Both the position numbers and the translations under genes were made by a program. Below the pieces are notes generated by a model, which was not told the origin of the DNA, ran no database searches, and worked only from the letters and a program-made list of their open reading frames with translations. A DNA stretch of 27,500 nucleotides from Sphaeroforma sirkka. Its lineage: Eukaryota > Opisthokonta > Ichthyosporea > Ichthyophonida. This document shows, piece by piece, positions 11,406-19,940 of the stretch. The stretch is from contig LUCW03001862.1 in the NCBI GenBank assembly GCA_001586965.3, forward strand, positions 1 to 27,500, written 5' to 3'. Each line of letters begins with the position of its first letter. Within the stretch, counting starts at the first letter, position 1.

Positions 11406-12947
11406 ATGGTTCATCCAGCCAGCGTTACGCAGAATCTGACTGACTTAGAGGAGCTCGAAAGTAGAGTTAAAATTATACATAATTTAACGCATCGAGCATA
11501 TGAGCATACTTATAAAATGGCTATTCGTGCAGGGCTTGATCACCCGGCGCTGAAAGAAACCATACGTGAAGTATACCGACGCTGTACTGATTGTGAAAAG
11601 AACCAGATCAAGCGATACGGTTGGGCACCCCTAAAAAAAGTGTGACAGAAGACCAACCGATGCGCCGAGTCATAGTCGATTTGGTTAAACTCCCGCGATC
11701 CAAGCATACTGGCGATGTATATATCTGTCATTTCTTATGTGTGGCTTCGGGCTATAACTTGCTTTATGCAATACCGAACAAACGTCCACAAACAGTGGCA
11801 GAATTATGCTATCACGTCTTTAATGACTTCGGTTTCCCCGAGTACTATGTTCTGATAACGGTAGTGAGTTTTGTACCGACGTAATGGAGGCACTTATACT
11901 CGTATCAGGCATGACCCATAGGCGTGGTGTTCCTTACAAACCTCAAACGCAGGGTGCAAATGAGACACGTCATAGAGAACTTAAGAAACTCTTGCGTACC
12001 GCACTAGACGACGTTGAGGATATGTGGCCTTATCATTTGAAATGGGTTCAGACTCAAATGAATAACTGCATGAATCCTCAAACTGGAACACTCCCGTTTC
12101 ACTATTTCTTTGGCCGCTATAGTGAATTACAAGCAACGTTTGATAAAACTGCGCCCGAGAAACACGCTACCCCGTGGCTACAAAAAAGATCGAGCATATG
12201 CAGAACGTTGTTTACCCCTGTTTACTCGAGCACAAGAATCGCGTCCTACTTAAAGCGTATGACCGATGGAATAACACTAAGAACATTGTTCAGTTCAAAG
12301 TCGGCGATTACGTTAACATTATAAATCGAAACGCCAACGTTACCGAACTCTCTTCTAAGACGATAGGACCTTTTGTTATTTCCTACCATGATGAGAAGAG
12401 TGATACTTACGAAGTGAATAACATTGATGGTACTAGCGCAACCAATCTAGGCACTCACCGTATCCCTACCTCCGAACTCTCATTCGCTCGCTCATTTGAT
12501 TCTGATATACCAGTTATGGAGTCACAAGTCAAAGATATAATTGATAAAACATCCGAAGACGGTTACACTTACTACAAGACCCGTTTCATGGATGGGACAG
12601 TAGCTTGGCTAACCTCCGATGCATTTCGTGAATCTCGCGACTTTCTTCGTATCTTTAATAGGAAATGGAACAAGCGTTTACATAAGAACACACGAGATAA
12701 ACGAAAAGGGTTTCCTCAGGTGACTACAAACCCTGACGGATCTGAAATTCCCTATTTGCCACCTACTTCCTACGTGACTAAACTTTCTGATCTGCTTACC
12801 AACAGTGCAGAAAATTGTTCAAACTTACTTACTAATGAAGAACAGCCTTTGGCTATTACCTTACCAAATAATAAACGTAAGGCGCCTACATCGGAAATGG
12901 TTACTGGACCAAATACTAAACGACATAGAGTACAACATGAGTCTTGA
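11406..12947 (+). pseudogene. Copy 2 integrase with chromodomain-like tail
   Basis: The first part (about 11440-11640) has the spaced His and Cys residues of the integrase zinc finger (LTHRAYEHTY, then CTDCEKNQ). The core, about 11650-12130, shows an Asp-containing VIVDLVKL strand and the segment GANETRHRELKKLLR, which would contain the catalytic Glu of a DDE integrase. The C-terminal part contains FKVGDYVNII, a Gypsy integrase signature, and about 12530-12690 a segment VKDIIDKTSEDGYTYYKTRF followed by VAWLTSDAF, which looks like a chromodomain. The tail is Lys/Arg-rich (NNKRKAP, NTKRHR), possibly a nuclear signal. It is treated as a fossil. Confidence 0.88.
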
Positions 12948-13061
12948 ACTCGTACATATAGGCACATACTTACTCGATAAGTCATGACCGAAACCGTTTT
13001 TACTTTGGTTTTCGCTTTACCAACTAGATCGTATCTTAACGTACGTTCGTAGTTCTAAAAG

Positions 13062-13074
13062 CTACTGGGGGCTA
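13062..13074 (+). promoter_or_regulatory. Likely polypurine tract of copy 2
   Basis: A short G-rich run (ctgggggct) ends a few bases before the 3' LTR. The same run precedes the 3' LTR of copy 1. Its position is that of the plus-strand primer of LTR elements. It is unusually short. Confidence 0.45.
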
Positions 13075-13669
13075 TGTAGAAATACGGCCTCCGGTCAGTC
13101 TAAAATATCAAGATCAATTGAGATACTACATTGGTTTTTATTTGTATTTTAAATAATTTAGTACAAGCTCTTTTTCCAATATTTCCAAAGTGTTCTAAAT
13201 TCACTTTGATGGCTCCAATAGCCTGAGTATTTGGTATGACTCATCTACTTGGACCTATTTGAGACATTAGTAGATGTAGGATATTATAAACTAAATTTTA
13301 TAATCTCCGAACTACTACTTATAGATTTTGGTCCTCCCGCCAATCTCCAAAATCCAATAAGTCTTTTTCTTTTTTTAACTTTTCTTCAGATGGAACTTTA
13401 TTTATATCAGCTAATGTATTAACGTGACTTACGTTATTATGTCTATTTACAAATTAGGCAAGTGGTCATGAACACTTAGTACTTCTAGTGAAAATTATTC
13501 AATAAAGAACAGCTAGAGGTACGCCCTGTGTGATCGAGGATATTTAGGCTCTTAACAAGAGGCAGTCCCGATCATTCTTACACAAGCTACCACTGCTAAA
13601 TCCTAACTGACTAAATTGTATTTTAGTTTAATATAGTTTGAAACCTAGTAATTTCCATCAAAGTTTACA
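13075..13669 (+). repeat. 3' LTR of copy 2
   Basis: A 595-bp LTR beginning TGTAGAAATACGG and ending AAGTTTACA. At four variable sites it groups with the partial LTR at the window start. It contains AT-rich TATA-like stretches and an AATAAA-type motif in its second half, as expected of an LTR that supplies promoter and polyadenylation signals. Confidence 0.96.
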
Positions 13670-13673
13670 ACAG
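13670..13673. repeat. Right target-site duplication of copy 2 (ACAG)
   Basis: ACAG follows the 3' LTR and matches the ACAG at 5999-6002 just before the 5' LTR. Four to six base duplications are normal for DDE integrases of LTR elements. The match supports insertion of copy 2 as a single unit at this place. Confidence 0.85.
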
Positions 13674-13890
13674 CGGAAAAATCGGTAACTCAGGTGTTAT
13701 TCGTCGTAGTCAGTGGCCAAAATTAATATCGGTCAAGACCGCTTGGGACCGTGCTATCACACGTGCAAGAAGTAATAACCCAAAGAAGACCTTAGGACGC
13801 TTATATAAGACGCACGTTTGTGACGCATATATAAGACGCACAGTTAAGAAGCATGTAAACGACGCTCAGTCAAGACGCCATGTATAAGTT
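13674..13890 (+). other. Coding-like right flank of copy 2
   Basis: One open frame runs from the element boundary to a stop near 13886. It is rich in Lys and Arg, for example AWDRAITRARSNNPKKTL. I do not recognise it. Together with the coding-like sequence left of the element it suggests that copy 2 inserted into an older coding unit, host or mobile. That link is inference. Confidence 0.4.
13796..13879. repeat. Short GACGC...AAGACGC repeats with TATATAA cores
   Basis: GACGCTTATATAAGACGCAC (13796-13815) recurs with one mismatch at 13822-13841. A looser third copy (GACGCTCAGTCAAGACGCC) begins at 13861. The first two units contain TATATAA. A small ORF with a good start context begins about 97 bp after the second TATATAA, so a promoter role is possible. 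The repeats may equally be coding sequence of the preceding open frame. Confidence 0.5.
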
Positions 13891-13924
13891 TACCATATTC
13901 TTTTAAAAATTCAATATTGCCACC

Positions 13925-14077
13925 ATGCAGAGAGTGATCAGCTGGGGAGCGGAAGCTATGGAAAGTAAGAATATTTCAAGCCAGATAAATGATGGGTTGC
14001 CGGGATTCTATGAGAGATCCGCGTCATTCGCACAACATGAACAGATACCTGAAGAAGTTATACAAAACTTTGTGTAA
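13925..14077 (+). CDS. Small ORF with strong Kozak context, unknown
   Basis: A 50-codon ORF starts in the context GCCACCATG and reads MQRVISWGAEAMESKNIS and on to EEVIQNFV. The start context is the best seen in the window outside the named genes. GTAAGA occurs within the ORF (about 13964) and GTAAGTA just after it (about 14107). Either could be a 5' splice site, so this may be a first exon of a larger gene broken up by the later retroelement debris. No homology is recognised and no function is proposed. Confidence 0.2.
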   Translation: MQRVISWGAEAMESKNISSQINDGLPGFYERSASFAQHEQIPEEVIQNFV

Positions 14078-14146
14078 ATACAGAAATGTGGAGAAACAAT
14101 GAACGCGTAAGTAGCCAGTGTTGCGTGCAATCGTATAGTAATAAGT

Positions 14147-14416
14147 TTGTTGGAATATGATAATGTATACATATTTAATCTACACGCACATCTCCTTCGT
14201 TGTAACAAGCATTACACATGCGACTTAACCGTCTTGTACAGGACCGACTTCCTTAACTGGTTTCAATTTGCTAAGGCACGGAATCCCCGTCTGTTTGTAA
14301 GCAAATATAAAGACGAAGTGACAGGAACTCCAAAAAGGCATATTTACATTGTACAAAAAAACGCTACAAACATTATTTTAGATAGTATGCCAAGTCTTGC
14401 TATAATTAACTTATAG
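14147..14416 (+). CDS. Unassigned ORF
   Basis: An 89-codon ORF whose second half reads like protein (FLNWFQFAKARNPRLFVSKY, then GTPKRHIYIVQKN). It has no recognised domain. It stands alone between the LTR element flank and the older fossil. It could be an exon, a decayed element fragment, or chance. Confidence 0.2.
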   Translation: MLEYDNVYIFNLHAHLLRCNKHYTCDLTVLYRTDFLNWFQFAKARNPRLFVSKYKDEVTGTPKRHIYIVQKNATNIILDSMPSLAIINL

Positions 14417-15879
14417 TTGATGGAAATACAACTCTCGTATGTTCCTGTAAAAGAGCATCACAGACGACGTGAGTTGCGCACTAGGCAGTGAGATAATCTT
14501 GAATGAAGTAGCATATACAAACAACAAATAATTAAAGACAACATAACGTACCTCAACAGATTTATTTGTCAAAAATGAATATAGCTGAAGGCTCTTTAAT
14601 TCAAATTTAAGCAAATTTTGCACGATAAAGTCTTTACTTCATTTTGCTGAATAACCCTGGTGTGGTAATAAGCATGAACATTAGGGATTATAAAGTATGT
14701 AGGAATAGCCACACTTGCAATTTAGAAAATATGGAATATGACATTTATGTTACATGACACAAGTGTGACGGCAGTATTAAAACTTTATGTATATCACAAT
14801 GATAAAAGTGACTGCACAGTGACACACTTGGTACAAAGCATTGAAAGAATGAAGATGCTTTAAAGGACGAAATGTATCAAAAGGTACAATCTGTGTTGTT
14901 TGCGATATTATCTAATAGAGGTAAATATATGTGCACGCTAGGATATTATATGTAAGATGTGAAGTTTGACATTGGTCAAGTAGCAATAAATATGTCACTT
15001 ATCTTAAATTGCAGAAGTGTGCAGAGACCCGATGAACCTTACTGGGAAGCAGAAGTTTTCTGCTATGAGACATAAGTTTGTCATGGACTGGGATCCGGTG
15101 TGACTATCCCTGCATAAAAACAGGGATTGGATACAGCGAATGACAAGGCGGCCAATGTTGTGACCAGATTGATAGATCTGGATGACATACTACATCAATA
15201 CCTTTCGACAGAAGGAATTATTCAGTAAGCTGAGAACAGCAGTGCCAGTTGAGCTGGCTTTGCTGGATAGGACTTTAGCATAATTGCTGTGCTATTGAAG
15301 GCAAAGACAATTAAAGTGCTACTAGTTGATCCTTCTTCTCAGTTGTCAGTGGCAGAGTCTATTGTCAATGACCTGCCTGACGACAGCAAAAAGATAAATT
15401 AAGTCCCTTCGGCGAAAACAGTACTGAGAGGATTCTATATAGACAAAGTCTCAGCCTTTTAATTCCCCAGAGTATTGCTGTTCTCACGAGGCATGTGTAC
15501 TTGACTTACTAAAAGTTTACTTTGTCGTCTTCTTTACCATGTTTTTCAAATAAACTAAGATATTTTACGTGTTTACCAGCTCTAAGACGTTACTATCGCC
15601 TTGAGAGACTGATATTTACATCCTAAAGAACAGGTTAAAGTGATTGTGGAGATTACCTATGAGACTGGGCAACTCCCGTTAGTTGTGCAAGATCCAAAAC
15701 CTTAAAAAAAACCCTAAAACAAAGCGCATCTGACGCTGTGAAAGCCCTGGAACAAGTCCCTGTTGTCGATTTTCGAAGAAGTGGCGTATGACACTATGCA
15801 CTTTTCTGGTTGTGGTAGATCTGCTATTGTATGCGATTACAGATGCCGTACCCCAATGTACCAGCTATATCTACAATGA
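14417..15879. other. No recognisable gene
   Basis: AT-rich sequence with many stops on both strands. The part after about 15010 has patchy coding character and probably includes the worn leading portion of the Gypsy fossil that becomes recognisable near 15.9 kb. I cannot name any domain here with confidence. Confidence 0.4.
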
Positions 15880-17400
15880 TGAGTTGCGCGGAGAAGCACA
15901 GTTTCAGAAAGTATCGATATGGTTGAAAGCTGGAATCATAAAATAAATAGAGAAGAGTGAGTGGTGATCGGCTCCTCACTTGGTGTTCAAGAAGCCCGGG
16001 GTCACGCCTTGGAAGTTAATTGACTGAAGATGTTGTGTAAATCTAAAAGGGTTGAATACACAGTTGACAAAGCTGCTTTGCCATATACCAACTAAACATG
16101 AATGTTTGTCTAATTTGAAGAAAAAGGATCGTATATCGACTATGGATATGGGGCACGCAATTTGTCAACTTAAGATTGCCCCCCTAGTCTCGCAAGTATT
16201 TGTCTTTCAAAATGCCATTTAGGTAGGTACACATTCGTGCGATGCCGTTTGGCTTAAAGGAGGCATCGTGGATGCCAGCAAGTACTAGGAGAGATATTTG
16301 ATGGGGTAGACGATGTGGCGTGTTTTATCGACGATATATCATTCCGGACCAGAGGACCGGGCCAATGTGGATTATTTCAGGACCGGACCAGGGGACCGGG
16401 CCAGATAAGGGGAATAGATAATTTAATAAAAGAGAAACAGGATGACTCATCGGACGTCATCATAATTTAGCAACTAAGAGACCAACCCCATAGATACGGG
16501 TGTTTTCACAATCCACCCGTTACATAAAGAAAAAAATCGTCCCACATAGGAACGTGACTAATAAATACAGCAGGCGCGCCATTCACAATGGCACTTCTGA
16601 CTGAGTTCACTTATTTCAGACTTAACACTCTCACTAAGCGTTACTTGGTTTTGACCACAACCCAGTAGAGCACTGGGGGTGTTTAAGATTGTTCATGGAC
16701 AGATTCAAACGATATGGTGTGCAATTTAAACTTTCTGAGTGTATGATAGTCCAATACAGGACTCCAGTGGTCATCATAGAACGAACGCTTGCATGCATTA
16801 TTAGAACTTACAGAACTCACCTCCAAAGACTCGTTAAAGTCTTATTATCCCACCGTGGGATGGTGGGCTGAGTACGTGCCGAACTTCGCTAGAATACTAC
16901 AGCCAGTGGCTACATTACTAGAAGAAGATGCTGTGTTTGTATGGGAGGCACCGCAAATTGATCTATTCTACAAGATAAGCGGGCTATTACGTCAGTGTGA
17001 CATACTAGTTGAGCCATCACCTTCTGTGCAACTGATGATGTTTGCCGATTCCTGTGGATCCGTGGGCATAGAAGGTGTCCTCACGGTCTTGAGGGTAGGT
17101 AGCTATCTGCCTATCAGTCACTTCTCATCCAGATATAACGCTTCGCATCATATTACCGATAAAGAGATATCAGCGTTGGTTTATGGCATCCATAAAAAAT
17201 GTCTGGATATTGCGACGATCAGAGACGAACCGTTAATTTTTTCAAACCTATAGAATCTTTTTTCGGATGATGGTAAGGGACGACGTATGGTTACTACGAC
17301 GTAGTGCGAGACTTCCATGTTGAGATGGTACACATACCTGCTGCTGAAAATCAGATGGCGGATGTATTATCGTGATTATGTGTGACAATTGATCACATTT
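15880..17400 (+). mobile_element. Older Ty3/Gypsy-like pol fossil
   Basis: This is a heavily decayed pol of a different Gypsy lineage. Visible pieces are the RT start (SAPHLVFKKPGVTPWKLID, near 15960-16020), a motif-B-like MPFGLKEAS (near 16240), a catalytic FIDD (16324-16335), the palm and thumb segment FMDRFKRYGVQFKLSEC (near 16693), the connection segment VGWWAEYVPNFARILQPVA, the RNase H start MMFADSCGSVGIEGVL (about 17040), and the RNase H closing motif VHIPAAENQMADVLS (about 17330-17380). It carries many breaks. No LTRs or clear integrase are visible. It looks much older than the two copies to its left. Confidence 0.85.
16344..16685. mobile_element. Unclassified insert within the older Gypsy fossil
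   Basis: In Gypsy RTs only about 15-20 residues separate the catalytic DD from the following helix. Here about 340 bp separate FIDD from FMDRFKRYG, so foreign DNA probably lies between. Near its left end are two 21-bp direct repeats, CCGGACCAG(A/G)GGACCGGGCCA at 16344-16364 and 16383-16403, with one mismatch. A 7-bp hairpin ACGGGTG/CACCCGT is at 16496-16520. It also contains a TGTGG...CCACA pair (16366 and 16659) that could mark a small solo LTR, but no matching target duplication was found. Boundaries are approximate. Confidence 0.45.
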
Positions 17401-18129
17401 TGAGGGTGAAAAGAGGCAACGAAGACTTCAGGGTATACTTTGCTGAACCACTTGTAGTCATGCCAATGTCAGTTTTGCTCTTCCGGGTAATGCCATATTT
17501 CCTTTCTGTTGCATGCCTACTCTTTAAGGTGGGGTGTTCGTGAGATATTGGGGCGATCCCAGTGATAACTGGTCCTTCAACCCGTATTGGACTTTATTGT
17601 CAGCGGTCGTGAGCAAGGCCAGAAAAGAATCAGCTTGGTGTACGTTGGTGTGCCCATACTGGCCGTGAATAGAATGGTTTGCTACTATGATCGAGCTACT
17701 AGCTGATGATCCTATAATCATCCCCAGACATGCGGTGAGGGGGGGGGGGGGGTTTACAGACATAATAGGGAGGATACGGGTCCTACTTCGTTTGTCACAT
17801 TGTTCTGTCGCCTCAGCCCTAGACAATTCAAACTCAAGGATGACACATGGAAGGAGTGTGAGGTCTTGGTTAGAGGTGATGAACTGTCCGTCATACCGCC
17901 TGTGCAGACACTTGCAGAACGATACAGTGTTAAGCCACTGACACAGAAAACAGTATGGACTGGGGCGCATCCGGTGGCAGCCTCCATAGTCATTGGCGCA
18001 TGCACACCAATTCCAATAGAAGAACCGTCTATATTAGAGCAATCTGAGCCAAGGCAGAATGGCTATATATCCAGCTTATGCGCATGGCCGATACTCAGCA
18101 AATATCCGATACCACAGTTGTGGCTGTAG
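17401..18129 (+). other. Region after the Gypsy fossil, with an unassigned ORF
   Basis: This region directly follows the RNase H remnant, where integrase would be expected, but I see no clear integrase motif. It includes a G14 run (17739-17752). An open frame at about 17800-18129 (SPRQFKLKDDTWKECEVLVR, later IPIEEPSILEQS) is coding-like but not recognised. It may be the worn 3' part of the fossil. Confidence 0.3.
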
Positions 18130-19905
18130 CTGTGGACGGACCACAACTTTTGACTTTACAAATTAAAATTGGCACTATGTTGGTGGAGGATGTAGGCCAA
18201 TGGCGGTCCACATCAAATATCTGTGTTGTTGTCAAATATATGTACCGTGTGTGAAATTGATATCTGATTCTTTTTCGAAAAGTATTGTTTCTTTTGTAGT
18301 ACATTGCTTGAATGTCACGTCATAAACTTGGGCATATATTATAACATAAACACTAGCTAAAGACAAATATTTATTTACACTGTACATAAAACAATTCTAC
18401 TGCTATGTTTAATCTATTCGTATCATCCAAGAAATACGATCATTAGATACTCAGTAGAAAATAAACGAGACGCGTGACATGTTGGGCTATCGTACAGGTT
18501 TACCAACTTAGTTGCATATCTTTGGTTTTACACGGATTTAAAGCAGATATAAGAAGAAGATTCCTATGGCATAGTAAAGCTCGTGATATCGCAGCAACTG
18601 TTTACTTATTGACACAGATCGCATGGCATTCATCAAGATTCAACACTAAACAGTGTCAAATACACCCATAAACTCAGATAACAATTTGTCGATAGCTTAG
18701 ATTTTTCAAAATCGTGTGGTTGTTGCTTATTCATGTCGCTTGTACAAGCGTGTATGTAATATTCATTCTCAGTGGTATAAGCAGGCTAGACTATGTTTTA
18801 AATTGTACTGAATTGATCTGAATACGTTTATGAAGAACATTGACTTGCGCCTTGATTTCTTCATTCATATTTAATAATTAAACAAGCGATCATAACATTA
18901 GTTTGGTAGTGAAAAGGTACGAGGACGTTATAGACGTACAAAGGGGAAAGAGAATTGGATCGAACATCGCGTGTTGTATAGTACGCGAACACGCACACAC
19001 ACACGCAGATATATACAAAGCAATCACATTCATGTGATCAGTGTGAGATTTAGTTGCAGAGAAGTTGAAATAGAATGCATCGAAGTGCTAAAGTGTTCTG
19101 CATAAGGTTTCTCATACTGACCATATAAGTTTTTACCCTGGCCCAAGCGGCTGAACACTAACGGATTTCCTTAATAACGACGAACACGTCCATGCATAAA
19201 ACATCAGTTTTAAATTTTTCACTGGTTAGCATAGAAATTCACAGCCAGTGTAAAATCTGGGTTATTTTCAGCTCATCTGAACTTTGCATACAACACTTGG
19301 ATTTACAAATATGGCTTATATTCACACGACGGTGTTCAAGATCGTTCAGTCCTGATTAAGAGTAGTTCTGTGATTTGGCATAGTCAAAGAGCAGTGCAAT
19401 TTCACTATTCGACAGAATAGTTGCAGACCCATCTGGTATCCCCTTCAAATTTACAAGTTCGGTTAAGGGTATAATAATGTACACGTCGAAATTTCTTAGT
19501 ATTGTGTTGACGACATCACTCGCGGTACGCACGTACGAACTTCAAAACTGCTCAAAATAGGAATTGAAATGCAATTTAGAATTCAAGCATATTAAATACA
19601 CACCAAACTTTGTGAATTACAATTTTCTAGAATTGAGATTATATAGTGAGTCAGCTTGGCTTATCTGAGCTTCTTGGCAGCATCAATTATGCGGCAGGCA
19701 TACTACATAAAACTGCTACAGAAATCTTCCCGTGCAGCAACAAAACGGAAACGACCGAAGCAAGCACGATGTCGAAATCATATTAAACTTGTACTAAAAA
19801 CTACTGGCAGCACTGAAAGCAGTCGATAGCCGAGACAACCTGATAGTCAACAAGATCCCCTCTCGTCGAAGAGACGAAGAGACAGTTTCAATTGATATTT
19901 CACAA
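18130..19905. other. Intergenic, no gene seen
   Basis: About 1.8 kb of AT-rich sequence with only short chance ORFs. It contains a small CA run near 18990-19006 and a short GACGAAGA-type duplication near 19866-19880. No RNA gene or mobile element is recognised. Confidence 0.5.
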
Positions 19906-19911
19906 TTTATT
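19906..19911 (-). terminator. Candidate poly(A) signal of NOB1
   Basis: AATAAA on the minus strand, 30 nt past the NOB1 stop codon (19943-19941). The position suits a eukaryotic polyadenylation signal with a short 3' UTR. Confidence 0.4.
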
Positions 19912-19940
19912 TGTTTTACAAGTTCGACCTCATTACTATG

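Larger units (their letters stand above)
6003..13669 (+). mobile_element. Ty3/Gypsy-type LTR retrotransposon, copy 2 (nearly complete)
   Basis: This 7667-bp element is bounded by LTRs at 6003-6601 and 13075-13669 and flanked by the 4-bp duplication ACAG (5999-6002 and 13670-13673). The coding order is gag, protease, RT, RNase H, Dam-like domain, integrase, chromodomain-like tail. Integrase after RNase H places it in Ty3/Gypsy, and the tail suggests a chromovirus-like lineage. The two LTRs differ by only about 1%, which indicates a recent insertion. It carries a handful of breaks, so it does not look intact. A tRNA-derived sequence sits antisense in its gag region. No conventional primer-binding site (TGG next to the 5' LTR) is visible. 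Confidence 0.95.

Noticed and set aside
1-13669. DIRS-type element, suggested by the Dam-like domain
   Set aside because: There are true direct LTRs, a 4-bp target duplication and DDE-integrase-type motifs, and no tyrosine recombinase is visible.
16366-16659. Definite solo LTR (TGTGG...CCACA) in the old fossil
   Set aside because: No target duplication flanks these ends and no matching internal element is in the window, so it is listed only as an unclassified insert.
17524-18005. Minus-strand ORFs of 148 and 83 codons
   Set aside because: They lie opposite the coding-like plus strand, are full of Cys/Ser/Leu low-information sequence, and show no motif.
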